Below, piece after piece: positions 1-12,385 of a DNA stretch of 64,000 nt; the stretch's first letter is position 1, and each line of letters starts with the position of its first letter. The DNA is taken from positions 7,160,001 through 7,224,000 of the forward strand of contig OX291562.1 in the NCBI GenBank assembly GCA_946406115.1, read 5' to 3'. This DNA is from Apoda limacodes. Lineage: Eukaryota > Arthropoda > Insecta > Lepidoptera > Limacodidae. The notes beneath the pieces were generated by a model that saw nothing but the letters and a program-made list of their open reading frames with translations, searched no databases and had not been told where the DNA came from. Made by a program: the position numbers and the translations under genes.

Positions 1-595
1 ATAATGTAAAATTTCTTGATAATTACGTTTAGTAAAAATTACAAATTACACTACTGTCAAACTGAAAGCAATATGAACAGGCGGTGTTCTTGACCTTTAT
101 AAAAGTTATATTGAATTGAGTTCATAGGCGTACGTTTTTAAGATATATTAAACTTAATTGTAAATGATAACTTACCAGGAAAAAATTGTATAATAAAAGC
201 GTTCGTGAAACGACAGGCAATCTTTACTCTTTTAAAATTTTACTGAACCGAGCTTATATGTGTTATTATTTACAGATTTACATTTACAATTCAGCCAATT
301 TTCGACAAATTGGTGAGGTTGTAACTTTTACTAGATACGGCATCTGGTGAACGCCTGCCGTTTTTGCTGACAATATTTTTTAACAAACGTATTACGGCAA
401 GTTACCATTTTCAATGGAATGCAATATTCTGCTGCATTTCTGTTAGTCTCATATTGAAATTCATTGCCTATTTTTTTATCAAGTATTCGATGGTATGGAT
501 GGATTTGTAATTGAATGTGAAATCAGTCCTATCAGAGTACTTTTTTTAAAATATTTCCCTCCGTCGGTCGCACAATTTATTTAAATAAATTATAT

Positions 596-655
596 CATCA
601 ATAAAAATAAATATTTTCATAGCAAATAAGTAGTCAAAAGATTAACCTTGAGCCA
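596..655. repeat. Single end of a foldback element
   Basis: This stretch resembles the terminal arm of the foldback element at 2769-3005. Both read through a run like ATAAATATTTTCATAGCAAA and then a GTCAAAAGATTAA block. No matching inverted arm was found nearby, so it is probably a truncated or solo copy. Confidence 0.45.
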
Positions 656-740
656 TTATCTGAATATGGCTTCTTTCCAATAAAAAAGTCCCGAATAACC
701 GACTTCTAACCTTCATAATGCTCTTCTGTCGCCTTTAAAG

Positions 741-1085
741 AGGAATGCCTCTGAATAACTTAAGTTGCTTATCTACAGTGACCCATTACCAATGTGTTTT
801 TCCTTGTCATCGCCAGATTCAAACTTCTCCAACAGGGCGGCGTATAATTTCATGGCACGGATACCTCCTGCACCAGTGGAGCCTTCTCACCCTTTTCAGG
901 AGTACTTCAGTCGATACTTGTACACCTGCCCGTTGTCTTCGAAACCTGCCACTAGATGTCGTTGCTGCATCCAAATCAAGAGATTTCACTGATGACAACG
1001 TCCTCATCGATGTTGTTTCGCACTCCTTGGCAATGTTGGAAGGATGGCTCTTTGCGTCTACTATCTCAGGATTTACCTGCTTTTG
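741..1085 (-). other. Unidentified coding-like remnant
   Basis: This patch is richer in G+C than its surroundings and reads open for long stretches in more than one frame on the minus strand. One frame has a short run KLYAALLEKFESGDD that looks protein-like, but no single frame stays open and meaningful. I do not recognise a family. It may be an old transposon or processed pseudogene fragment. No splice sites or start context support a host gene. Confidence 0.2.
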
Positions 1086-1399
1086 TTAACACACCATTCT
1101 TGCTCTGATAGTTTTAACTCCTCAATTTTCTAAGATTATTCCTTCACCAACTCACTCAAAGACACACACAAAATTAAGACTGCACCAATAATTTTATGTT
1201 TATACTCCATATAAATGTAAAACAATAACTAAAAGCAAAGCAACCTAACCTTACCTAACCTAGCAAAGGTTGCTGTTAAAAACGCGTTTGTACCGCAACC
1301 TTCGACCCTTAATATTTATCTTTACTGCCCAATTATAAGTCCGGGTAACACACAATCTTGAGATTTATCACGATAAAATACAATAAGAGCTCTGTTCCT

Positions 1400-1530
1400 T
1401 TGTCAGTCTAGCGAGAATCATTTATAGCTTCGCATCGTTAGCCAGCAGTACCGTAGACTGGCCTGCCAAAGCGTGAACCCGGAACCCTTCGTATCGGCAT
1501 TGCTCAAAGCAACCACCGTAATCATTTCAC
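1400..1530 (-). repeat. Possible tRNA-derived SINE fragment
   Basis: Read on the minus strand, the stretch has an imperfect tRNA-like B-box (GGGTTCCGGGTTC area) after a short anticodon-arm-like segment. The match is weak and no clear tail or target duplication is visible. The rest of 1100-2280 is AT-rich with nothing else recognised. Confidence 0.25.
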
Positions 1531-2279
1531 TAACAGGGTTTAGCATATTTTTTTATGACGTCGGTTAAAAGTAAATAGCCTGATAAGGATAAAATATCTA
1601 TTGAGAAATATTATTCCTAATACAGCTGTTGTCGTTAATAATTTAACAGAAAATCGTTTACCCACAATCCCGGTTCAAAGGATCCTGAAGGAAGTAAATG
1701 ACAGGCACTTGCATAAAAAGTAATTTAGTTCTCGTAAAAAGCCTTCAGCAACAGACGTTATACATGATTTCAACGTTTTATCTGAAAATTAGTAGGAAGG
1801 TAATTGAAAATTTTGTTGTAATTTAACGTCAATACGATTTTTTAGGGATTTTATTTTTAGAATTAGTAAAGGTACCTATTCTCCGTCTGAAAAACGTATT
1901 CTACGTCTAAATATCTGAAAGTTACCAAAATTATGCTAAATGTTAGGTACTACATTTTTTTTACATTTTACAATACACCTATAGTAACTATAACCAAAAT
2001 ATAATAAACTTTACAATTTAAATTGCACTTTATGTAAAAACTATTATATTCACCGTTCTCTAAATTATTTTCACGCGAATTCATAGTAGTCTGAAACTGT
2101 CAAAATCAAAAGTGGAGAAAACACAAACAGTCTTATAGACAGATCAAACAGACAGAATCGATGAAGGTAAGGTCTTCTTACTTGAGTCTGGTATATACAA
2201 CTCCTAGTGACTTATAAAGTCCAGTACATACATTTTACAAACACACAAAATCTTCATAGAAGTAAGAAATACAACATAA

Positions 2280-2650
2280 ATATCATCACCATATCATATC
2301 AGCCAATTGACGTCCGCTGCTGGACATAGGCCTCACCTAACTTTCTCCTCAGCGTGCGACTCTGTGCCGCCTGTTACCAACGGCTCCCCGCTACCTTTAC
2401 AAGATCATCTGTCCATCTAGCGGGGAGCCGTCCCGCTTTTCTGTTCGTGGTCACCACTCGAGAACCTTCTTCCCCCATCGGCCATCAGTTCTTCAAGCTA
2501 TGTGCCCTGCCCATTGCCACTTCAGCTTTGCGATTCAGTGAGCTATGTCAGCGACTAAAGTTCTCCTACGGATTTCCTCATTCCTGATTCGATCACGTAG
2601 GGAAGCTCCGAGCATAGCTATTTCCATCGCCCGCTGAGCGACCTTGAGCT
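2280..2650 (-). pseudogene. RTE-clade LINE remnant (3' end of ORF)
   Basis: Minus-strand translation gives the conserved tail of lepidopteran RTE retrotransposon polyproteins: an AQRAMEIAMLG-like start, then a RIRNEEIRRRT block, then a KLKWQWAGHIA block and a WTDDLV-like end. The last part is broken by stops and a frame change, so it is dead. The same tail occurs on the + strand at 19325-19615 and 51078-51475. The reverse transcriptase core is absent. Confidence 0.75.
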
Positions 2651-2768
2651 TTCGTATAATATAAATATACATACATAAAATAATCCGTCTTTGTTCATGA
2701 CTCCTTGAAGGTTAGAGTCTTAGAAGAAAATATATTTATTATACATGCCATATCTATGGTTATATCGT

Positions 2769-3005
2769 CAATATAAATAAATACTTTCATAGCAAAGATG
2801 CAGTCAAAAGATTTTTGTGTGTGTTTGTAAGATTGATGCATTTCCAGAGCAAAGATGTAGTTGGGATTTTCATCAGCCAGACTTATGCCTCGATAGCTCA
2901 GTGGTAGAGCACTTACATGGAATGTAAGGATCGCAGGTTCAAGTCCTGGCTCGAGATTAATCTTTTGACTGCATCTTTGCTATGAAAGTATTCATTTATA
3001 TTGAG
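2769..3005. mobile_element. Foldback/MITE-like element enclosing a tRNA-like sequence
   Basis: About 45 bp at 2769-2815 is repeated in inverted orientation at 2959-3005 with only a few mismatches; both arms share the core CATAGCAAAGATGCAGTC. Between the arms is a 71-bp tRNA-like sequence, with the right arm starting directly after it. The whole unit is about 237 bp. A half copy lies at 596-655. It is either a non-autonomous DNA transposon that captured a tRNA-like gene or a tRNA-derived retroelement with secondarily inverted ends. No target duplication was clear. Confidence 0.65.
2887..2957 (+). tRNA. tRNA-like sequence, probably a pseudogene
   Basis: The cloverleaf can be traced. There is a D arm GCTC/GAGC with loop AGTGGTA, an anticodon stem CTTAC/GTAAG with loop ATGGAAT (anticodon GGA at 2919-2921), and a T arm with loop TTCAAGT. 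The acceptor stem pairs only with a one-base bulge and its outer pairs are poor. GGA would read serine codons, but the long variable arm of tRNA-Ser is missing. A- and B-box-like segments are intact, so RNA polymerase III transcription is possible. Charging as a functional tRNA is unlikely. Confidence 0.5.
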
Positions 3006-3777
3006 TCTGGAATCAAATTCCTATCTTTCATGCGGAAATAAAATTAGTAACCACTTGATCATGATCCTAGACTATGATTTATTGTATGCGTTATGACATT
3101 TTTACTAATGGCTATTTCCTTTTACGTCTAAAGATATATGTCGTAAGATGACAGTATTACCACTTATCTCGCTTTTATTCCTTCTCTGCACAATTTGTAT
3201 CAACCACATGTTTTGTGGATCCATTAAGCATATTGTATGTTTATGTTTGTATGTCACTACGTCCCGTGGTGTTTATGACGTTTTGAATGGTATTTTTATT
3301 TCATTTGCGCTATTGCTATCTATAGTTCATATGTTTATGTTTTGATTTATTTATTTACTTAAAAAAATTTAAATCTCTTTAATAAATTTAAAAATTAAAT
3401 GAAAGGTTAAGTTTTGGAAAGCGTATGCTTATGTTATTAATGCATCTTCGTTACTGCAAGTTGCAAAAACGGCAAAAAATTAAATTCTTATAAGTACACG
3501 TGTCAACAAACATCCCTTTTTTATTGCTTTAATGTTATAAATGTGAATGATTTTTTAAAGTGGGTGTTTAGTAGCTATTCACGCATAGAAAGTTCAACAG
3601 ACTAAGATAAAGTTTGACACACAAAAAGGTCAAGTTCAGCGTAAATTATTTTTATATGAAATTTAAGTACATACATAATAATAACTAGTCACTTACATAG
3701 ATGACAATATTTTCTAAACAAAACATTATAGCTTTATGAATTCAAAGTAAAATTAAATCGTATTTCTACCATACTTT

Positions 3778-4070
3778 CTACCATCGCACCGCCCGCCACG
3801 GCAGGGAATTCATTCTCACACTTTAGAACCGAAATGGTCGCGTACAATGCGGTGTCAGAGAAACTTCCTCCCGCGAAAGCTTGGGTTGTGGAATGAGCTC
3901 CCTGTCAAGGTTTTCTCTAAGGACTATAGTATGGGGTTCTTTAAGAAAGAAGTTATTGGATTTTTGAAGGGTTGGCAACGCTCAAGTGTTACAAGCGTCC
4001 ATAGGCCACGGTGACACTTACCTTTAGGTGGACCGTGTGCTTGTTTGCCATCTTAGTGGTATTAAAAAAA
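3778..4070 (+). pseudogene. Jockey-type LINE, 3'-terminal fragment
   Basis: The fragment corresponds to the C-terminal end of a very common lepidopteran Jockey-like reverse transcriptase ORF (RNFLPR, LGLWNELP, FFKKEVI-type blocks) followed by the short 3' tail with ACCGCTTACC-like sequence. Frameshifts and stops interrupt it. Related fragments in the window lie at 7300-8450, 11130-12385, 29330-30530, 34384-34560, 35015-35190, 39433-39555, 39795-39897, 44140-44520 and 53621-53925. Confidence 0.75.
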
Positions 4071-5258
4071 ATCCGCATAAGAAAAACATCATTTGGTAAT
4101 AAGGTCTTAAAATGGCGACTATTTCGTGCAAAACCTTCCTAGCTGTTAACAAAGATAAAGTATCATGTATTCTTTTCGCGAGCATTTAATCCAGCTTGAA
4201 GACGGTTCGGCATTTAAAATACCAATTTATTCAGGCAATGCCTAGGAATATAAAAAGTTCAAATAGGCCACTACGTAACATGTAAAAAGGTTTTAAAGTG
4301 TAAAATAAAACTCTTTAATTTTATTTTTGTTTTATGAAGCTAACTAGTTAATGAAATATCGTCATTTATGTAAGTGACTTGTCTTTTTTTGCTTGTCAGT
4401 GTAAATTGCTTTTCATTCCAATCGAGGGTTCTAAGACAAACATTTTTTTACGCGTTCAAAACCACAGACAGGTAATATAGATACTGTGATTAAAATATAT
4501 ATTTTCCAAGCGAACCCTTTTCTAAAGCTTGCATTTATTCTAAGTCCATAAAACAGATTTTAAATTGTAAATTTGAAGATTTTAATTAATATATTTTTTT
4601 AATATTTGTGAAATTGGTTTCAAGTCCTTGCTTAAGATTTTCTTAACGGTCGTTTTGATATCACTTACTTTCAGGCTAACGCTTAAGAGGACGATACACT
4701 CTTAAGTATAATTTATGTTTTGTAAACAATATTTTTTATGCATCACCTACCTTTACTGTATATTAATTTTCTGTCTACCCAAACCAAATTTCAGCTCAGT
4801 CGAACACCGGGACAAATCTCTTAAGTCTGGCAAGCAGGATATGACCTAACCCTGATATGTATACAAATGTGAAGTTTAGTAAAAGCTTGTAAAAAGTTAC
4901 AAGTTAAGATGGTACTAGAAAGTATGTTACGTTTCCCTTTAATTAAAAAAAAATGGCTTCAAGTTGTTTTCTCCACTTTTTCTACGAATACGAATAAAAC
5001 GACAGGATGTTGATAGATCTCTTAAGATTTTTTGAGGCAGGCTTTTTTTCCTTGAATTAAAATTACGTTCCATATCTTGATCTTAATTCGACTTAGATAT
5101 ACAGCCTAGCTTAAATCTGGCCCTAGAAAATCTCACAAACAGTGTTTTGGAGTTTGTGATTAAGATAACGCACATAAAAGAGAAAAAAAATTACTTATTT
5201 AAATTTAAATGTAAATTATTTTATATATTTGTATCTAAAGCTTATATAATTTATTTTT
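4071..5258. other. AT-rich stretch with nothing recognised
   Basis: No open frame of note, RNA gene or clear repeat boundary was seen. It is presumably intergenic DNA, or intronic DNA if 5' exons of the first Osiris gene lie further upstream. Confidence 0.5.
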
Positions 5259-5660
5259 TTAAGAGGCAGTACTACGTGACAGTAACAACAAGGATGACAC
5301 GATATGTAACTAAGCGGGCGTGAGTAGTGCAGCTACATCACATTTCACTGATTTTGTCATTGAAATACATAAAATAAATTAATGGTTTATTACACATCAT
5401 TGTTATCAAAAAATGCGTTTTTTAGTGTCTAAAGCACTATCATTTCTATAGCTTCAGCTAAGTTGTAAAAATGAAAAGGGTTTTCCGGATTTCTTAAGAT
5501 TTTTTTTTCTATTGAACAAAAGTTTATTAATTGGGTTTTTACGATTTTTAGGTTCTGAACCATATCCCGAAGATCACAGACATAAAATTTTAGTCAGATA
5601 TGTTCAGCGAATCAGAGAAACATTGACAAAGAAATTTTTTTTGGTAGTACTGCCTCTTAA
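5259..5660. mobile_element. piggyBac-like MITE with TTAA target duplication
   Basis: The element has 13-bp perfect inverted ends, GAGGCAGTACTAC at 5263-5275 and its complement at 5644-5656, each flanked by TTAA (5259-5262 and 5657-5660). TTAA target duplication is the hallmark of piggyBac-superfamily elements. The roughly 394-bp interior has no coding capacity, so it is non-autonomous. A truncated relative starts near 50557, and an internally deleted relative is built into the centre of the palindrome at about 25670-26300. Confidence 0.8.
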
Positions 5661-6129
5661 GGCTAAGATATAGGCGAGATCGCGTAAATGCGCCGTTTTT
5701 GTGCAAATTCTGTGACTATAGTATTTGAAGAATTAAAAAAAATATATGTAATTAAAACTTGCTTTTGTCTAGTGCATAACCTTGTACCGAGTGATTATTT
5801 TATTTTGTATTTAATGCTTAAAAAAATAATCTGAAAGTAACAATTTCGTTTAACACTTGCAAAGACATTACAGAAGTTAGTATTACAGAAATAAGCTTTG
5901 CGCAACAAATATAAAAAACAAGTGAAAACAAGTAAAACTTTCAGTATGTATACAATAAGGCGGCCGTATCGCTTATCCAGGGCTTGTCTGATTTACGTGA
6001 TAAGTATACTGGTCTCAGTTGATGGTAATGGCTCTGGCCTGTCTCACACTTGACCAGTTTTTATTATTTGTAGGTATATTATACTTTACAGCTCACACTA
6101 TGATTAAAGTAAGTGAAGCTTGAATGTAT

Positions 6130-6365
6130 TACTGTTACTACGATAGAGTAAAAACCACGAAAATGTGTTTCTTGTATGGGGACCCCAATACAATTTTATT
6201 TTTTGATTTTTTGTTATTTGTTATATAATCCGCCATCATATATTCTGTTAACAGGCTCTAACTATTTTGATCTAAAAGTGTCATTTAATAGTCGAACAGA
6301 CAGACAGACGGCTTAGGCTAACAGGGCACCGTTGGCTCTCCTTGGTTACGGAACCCTAAAAATAA
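6130..6365 (+). repeat. AGGGTTCCGTA-class interspersed repeat
   Basis: The block runs from a GTATGGGGACCCC motif through a CAGACAGACGG run to GGTTACGGAACCCTAAAAA. The inverse arrangement is at 30783-31050. It belongs to the abundant lepidopteran repeats that carry a GGTTCCGTA end. No coding potential is seen. Confidence 0.6.
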
Positions 6366-7299
6366 TTTAACAGACAGACAACTAAATAAAACATAGGTAC
6401 CTTTAAGGGTTTTTAGCATTTCTCCCATAAAATTTTATTTCCCAAGTTCGAATTTATGCGAGTTATTTCCGCAACAAGAAACCCATTAGGTTTTTCTTAT
6501 TCACTTTTCTTTTCTGCAGATTCTCAGCGGGTTCCCAGTTCCCACAGCGGGATACTTGTTATGTCGGTATTTAAATAGTCATACATATTAGATAAATACA
6601 CACATTTATTGTGACTTTTATGGTTTATTTTTCTCTTTGATAGTTTTTCCACAACATTAGGGCTTATTTATGATAATACATATTTGTAAAGATATTAAAT
6701 TGAAATTATTAAAAAAAATAATTTTGGATTCAATTAATGAGCCGCGGTCTGAAATATTAAAATTTGAAATATTCGATTCGAAACCATGTTAATAATGAGG
6801 GCGTTCCTTCTGAGCAGCGTAGGCATTTAATAGTAAATCCTCATTTTAGCACCAACTTCCCGTTCCGTCTAAGCGCATCTGATAATTTCAGCGACGCTAT
6901 TATTGTTTAAACGAAACGTCATTTTTTGACAGTTCCGTGTTTGTAGGTATGTGTTTGAGTATTTTATTTCGATTTTCTTTCATAGATAATAACAAAGAAA
7001 TAGAGTTCATAAAGCAAAAATAAACTTTTCTTTTCGGTATAACTATTTTTCTCAAAGGATTCACTTTCATATTTGACAAATGTCAAAAAGTAGCGCAAAA
7101 TATGAGTTTTTGGTAGCAACATTTCATAGCAAAATCGCTCAGACGAAACGCTAAAAGTAAACATTAGATTTTGCTTCAAAGAGCATGAAACGTAAACCGC
7201 TAACAATTTCTGCTTCAAAATGGTCAGATGGAACGCTCTAATCGTACATACATAATAAATAACATAAACAACATAAAAATAACATAACTATTTAAGTAT

Positions 7300-8450
7300 T
7301 CAGCAGCTAGTCCATTCACATTCAATGTGGACTTTTGCAACATAAGGGGTATTCACTCCAAACTTAACTCAGTCCACCACCATCTGGAGACTGCGCAGCC
7401 AACCATGTTTTTTTGACGGAGATGCAAATAGGATAGCCTGGCCGATACATAATACCTACATTACCTCGGCTACGAACTCAATCATAATTTTGTGAGTATG
7501 TATGTTTAGTCTGTGTCACGGATGTGACTCGACCTAAGCACCTGTATTTGACGACTGACAAAGTTCCTAAGCTCCTACAATCGAGCGATATCCTACGACA
7601 GAGCTAGTTATATGAGACTTTAACGCTCACCATCGTAAGTGGCTCAGTTCTCGACCATTCATGAATACATTTTTTCTGACTTTCTGAGATTTTGCTTGCA
7701 ACGAGAATTTCGCAAAATTAGTCGGTAGAGCTAATCGATCTTGCAAAGAAGCCGAAATTCTCAAGCAGACTGCGTGTTAGGCTTATACCATAACTTAAAA
7801 TAATATGACGAAAATATTTCTGAGTTGAAACACGGCTTAATAAGAAAGCAACTACCAGAGATAAATTTCAATTCATGGGCAAAACAGGTAAGTGACTTGC
7901 AAGCTACCCCTTTGGGAGTCGTGCTTTGTGTTATCTTGCTAAAACTGCCGAGGGAAACTTTTGCCAGTTGTCGCTACGATGACTGCGAAAGACCTATGGT
8001 GACCTGACCCATATTACATTTGGCCCATAGTGCTTAATAGAATGCTGATTGACTGAGCAGTATTTTTGCCCAAAACTAAAACTTGAACAACGAGGGCGCT
8101 ACACCGCCTTATTCACCATGGTGCGGTAAGACCATACCGGAAATCTCAGTAACATAGAAGGAGGTCCAGCGGTGTTGCTATCTTTAGACGTTCAAAGTCA
8201 AGTGGGATGAGCAGTGTACCAGCAGTGATGCTGAAACAGTATGCTCTTGAACTCACATTCTCGCTTTTCTAACACCCTAGAAAATATCCGTCTTCGTGGA
8301 AGACTGCATATATACGACTGGTGCCAAAATATTCGATAGATTAAATCCATCAAATTCAGTCAATCGCTATTACCTCTCTTCTCACTAAGGTGATGTAGCG
8401 TGTGATTAACACATAGCTACTAAGGCGGCTTGTTCTACGAACGGATTCGG
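7300..8450 (+). pseudogene. Old Jockey-type LINE copy, endonuclease to RT start
   Basis: The beginning reads like the N-terminus of the apurinic endonuclease domain of a Jockey-like ORF2 (CNIRGIHSKLNSVHHHLE-like, around 7330-7400). Further on come the linker (a GDL block before 8010) and the PEI..LSLDV..KS part preceding the reverse transcriptase, around 8100-8210, then a poor match to the RT N-terminus up to about 8450. Many stops and frameshifts make it a decayed copy. It is in the opposite orientation to the copy at 11130-12385. Confidence 0.6.
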
Positions 8451-8719
8451 GAAGCGGGCTCTCTAGTTCGGGATTGTTTGGGCATGGGTTCATTATGATA
8501 CGCGGCGGTTGAAGGTCAGACGCCACGCCACACGCGGCTGTCGGTGTCATAATTAACGATGGCGACGGGCGCACGCTGTGGTGTCACATACATAGGTATT
8601 TTTAATGAAGTAACTGATGAGTTTTTATGTAATTACTTACGTGTAATAGTGTGTTGTATGATGTAGACCTTATGGCCGTGTTGCTTTATGATTAGGAAAA
8701 ACTAATAAATAAAATAAAA

Positions 8720-8940
8720 AAAACTATTAAAATATTATACAGGCGTTTCTTACGGAGTGCTTGCGGCTCGCTGCCCAATACCAATAAGAGATCCCATGGT
8801 GCCTCAGCCGATGACGGGTGATGTCGAATGGCACGCGTCTGTACACACTGTAATGTCCGCCCCTTTCATTTTCAAAAATAGAAATATATAATAAAATAAA
8901 ATGTTCTATGCAACCTCGCAGCCCACTATCACTCAACGAG
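8720..8940 (-). repeat. Unclassified repeat-like patch
   Basis: This higher-GC island in AT-rich DNA is open for 69 codons on the minus strand. The peptide is rich in R, H, Y and W and matches no family I can name. It may be part of a repeat; only its composition supports this. Confidence 0.2.
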
Positions 8941-11129
8941 AGAGATCAAAAGAATCTAATAATTAATTCGATGTAGATAACTATCTTATTTGTTAAATAA
9001 GTAGTAACCCAGTTGTTTTAGAGGTACGTCAGATTAATATAGCAAACAATAGTATACAAATAAGCGTAAAGGAAAATAATCAAGAAATAAATATAGCTTA
9101 ATCTACGATCATAAATAATGTCCAATTTGAATTTTTACCATTTCTAAAGTCTGTACAAAAACACCTAAACAAATCAAATACTTGAATATCAGAACTAAAG
9201 GAAACAGATACTAAAGAGATTATATGATTTTCGGTCATCCCTACACAAAGGAACCCTAATTGATGCTACTTCCACATTTCAAAGTAAAATCCATACAAAT
9301 GCTAAATCCATTCGTTTTGTAGAGTGGGAACCAGGTAGCTAAGCGTTCAGGACTTGCGACCTGAAAGTAGGTTTAAGGGGCGCCCCCTTACGATGCACAT
9401 CAGCGCTCACCTACACTAGCTAACCAGCCAAAATAGTATAACCCTACTAACGCCGCTAAGGATGGACATGGATTACACATAGTAATTACTGTATCTCTTG
9501 GCAGACCTAGGTCTTTAGTGGGCTATATAATTGTTATGGCTGATATAATTTTAGTTCCCACTTCAACTTTTATAGAAGACTTATCTTTACCAAGCTGAAA
9601 TTGTTCTAGAAACAAGGTCCGTCGATATATTCCTTTCTACTGAGGTGATTGAGAATTTTTCTACCATAAATTTCTAACCGGCAAAAAAGGGCGAACTCGT
9701 CATTCCGATGCTTTAACATTAATTTAGAGATTTTTAAAACACAACCTAAAGAATTTCACAACGAACATACAATATAATAATTTGTAATATAAAAGTATTT
9801 ACTAACCAGTAATGGTGGCACAATCTAGCCGTAGTTTAACCCCACGTGGTTCTTAGGTAGCTTCTACTAACTCACAAGCGTGGACTATGGTTTTCTCCTC
9901 GGGCAGCGTTTCGACAATTTAACCGACGGCAATTGAATGTTCTGTATGTATGGGACCACGCACTTTTATCACCCCCCCTCAGACACCCCCATCCTGTTTT
10001 TTATTCCGGACGGATTTCCGGCCTTAATTAACTTTAAGAAAAAAGAATATCTTTTAAGTATAAAACTAGTTATGTCGGTTAGGGTACTATGATAGAGTCC
10101 TGGATTAATACTAACGATCTAGATAAAACGGCCTAATTATCCTAAATTAATAGAATCCCAATAGAATATTAATATTATGTTTTAAATGTTCATAAAGTTC
10201 CAACAAACCCCGGGTAATTTCAAATAAACTAACACGTCATACCATTATACGAAATACGTAAAAATCAAGACAACTACCTTTTATAACTGTTAGAATTTTT
10301 ATTGTACGAGGCTACCCTAATAGTTGTTAAACGACTGACTTAGGTAAGTCTCGCGGGCGTTTTCAATATTATAAAAGTTCTAAGTAACTTAAACTTTCGC
10401 GGTTATATTCAACATTATAAAACTCTTAATCAGCGCTCTGGAAACTACCACCAATCACAGTACGTTCATACAAACCAATCAACGCTTGCTTTAAAACAAT
10501 CTCTCTAATCACTTTAGTTCCAAACAAACACCCAATCATAGTTAGCTTTAAACCATTCATTCTCGCGCCACAGGTTCAAAATTTTACGCAACTTTATTTT
10601 GTCTGGAGTTCGAATTCATAAATCGGAAGTTAGATTACTACCTACATTTAATAATTAATTCCGTGTTGATGTCTACGATTCGTAAGTTCATAACTTAATA
10701 TTTTACATTTTAGTCATTTGTACTTATATTTTGTTAGCTTTAAACCTTTCATAAAATAAATCATAACTTCTCATCTAATGTATAAAATTACTGAACTTGA
10801 ATATTTGAACGCGCCATTGTTATTTAAAGATGCATTTTGCTATTGGTAGTACGTCCATTGAGAATTGTCTACTAATGAAAATCTTCGCGCTAAAACTTGA
10901 ATAAACACATTGTATTACGAAAATTTTAAGGCCAAAATATGGTATCGTCACAACACCCGCCACGGTAGCTCGACCAGTAACTTTCTAGTTTATGTCACAC
11001 TTAGGGAAGAGACTGGCATGTTGCGAGCGAAAGCATTTTGTCGGGTCTGGCACCAGGGTCTTTTCTTGAAGTTTCCATCTTACGTACCGCCTGAGGATTC
11101 GTGCACTTGGGTGGCTAGCTTCCTGCCCG
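8941..11129. other. AT-rich interval without recognisable genes
   Basis: No convincing exon or complete element was identified. A short island at 9830-10010 and another at 10930-11120 are less AT-rich and may be repeat fragments, but no family was recognised. Confidence 0.4.
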
Positions 11130-12385
11130 GCTGACGCATAGTAGCCGTACTTGTAACACCAGGGGTATCACTCGCGTGCCGACCCTTCGAAATTCTAATA
11201 ACTTCTTTCTTGAAGAACTCCATACTGTAGTTCTTAGAGAAAACCTTGGCAGGGAGCTCATTTCGCAACCCAAGCGTTCGTGGGAGAAAGTTTCTCTGCA
11301 ACTGCAGTGTATGCGACCATTTTTGTTCTAAAGTGTGAGAATGAATTCCTTGCCTCTTCCATTTCGAACAATTCCTCACAACACATACCATAATACAAGC
11401 GGTAGAACACACACAAGGAAGCAAAGGCTCTCATCAGACTTAAGGGCTCGATACGGCAAGTGAGTTTGGGATCGTCGACAGTTCTCACAGCCCGTCGTTG
11501 AACCAAGTCAAAAGGCCTAAGCTGGTATCCGGGTGCAACCGCCCAGAGATGGCAGAGGTACTCCATATGGGGCTGATCTTGCGACTTGCAAAGTAGCAAC
11601 CTTTGCCCCGATGTGAATTACTGCTTCGCTCTGTTGAGTACACCAAGTTTTTTGGACGTCAGCTTTACCTCGGAAATGATCTCGGAACTGATCATTGCTG
11701 GAAATGTCAACACCAAGGATCCCAATGCTCATGGAAATGGACTAGGGAGTATTCTGGAATTGAGGGACCACAGTAAATGGGGTTTTCTTAGCGGTGAACG
11801 CGCAGACTTGTATCTTCGTAGGGTTGCATCGGACCAAGTTTTCCCGTCCCCAGTCAGAGACTTTGGACAGGGTGGTCTTGATTTGACACACAAGTTCATC
11901 GCGCTTTGCCTCCACAACGGAACGAGGGATGTTTGCACGACCCGTTTAATAAGCGTCTCCAGTACTGTCATCTGCATAGCAATGCATGTTTTTGTTGTCC
12001 AACATGTCAATGATATGCAGTAGAAACAGCGTAGGAGACAGCACAGAGCCTTGCGGGACACCAGCATTAATGTCTATGCTATTAGAGCAACTACCGTCAA
12101 CTACGGTTCGTATGCATCTGCCGAGCTGTGCGTTGATCACACGCTCCATCACCTTGGAGAGGAGGGATGTAATAGCGATAGGCCTGTAATTTGATGGATC
12201 TGACCTATCGCCCTTTTTGGGCACCGGGTGCACATTCGCAGTCTTCCATGAAGACGGAAATTGCCTAGTGTGGAAAGGATGAAGAGGCGCGTGTGTACAG
12301 GACATAACTCGGGAGCACACTGTTTAATCACCACTGCTGGTATATCGTCTGGCTCACTTGTCTTATGAATGTCTAGAGAAAGCAA
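11130..12385 (-). pseudogene. Jockey-type LINE reverse transcriptase, internally deleted
   Basis: On the minus strand the order is: RT N-terminal part with [20 protein letters not shown] (about 12230), then [16 protein letters not shown] and the catalytic CYADDST box (about 12010 to 11950), then the thumb and the C-terminal NFLPRTLGLRNELPAKVF block (about 11250). The segment that should hold palm motif A is missing: a jump from an INAQL block straight to [10 protein letters not shown] marks an internal deletion. Several frameshifts follow. It cannot encode an active enzyme. Confidence 0.8.

Noticed and set aside
745..1089. 114-codon open frame on the + strand
   Set aside because: No signal, domain or splice context. 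The opposite strand is also open, and the patch looks like a decayed repeat.
2887..2957. Functional tRNA-Ser(GGA)
   Set aside because: It lacks the long variable arm and has a bulged, poorly paired acceptor stem. It is treated as a tRNA-like pseudogene.
11586..12023. 145-codon open frame on the + strand
   Set aside because: It is the antisense shadow of the Jockey-type LINE, whose RT motifs read on the minus strand.
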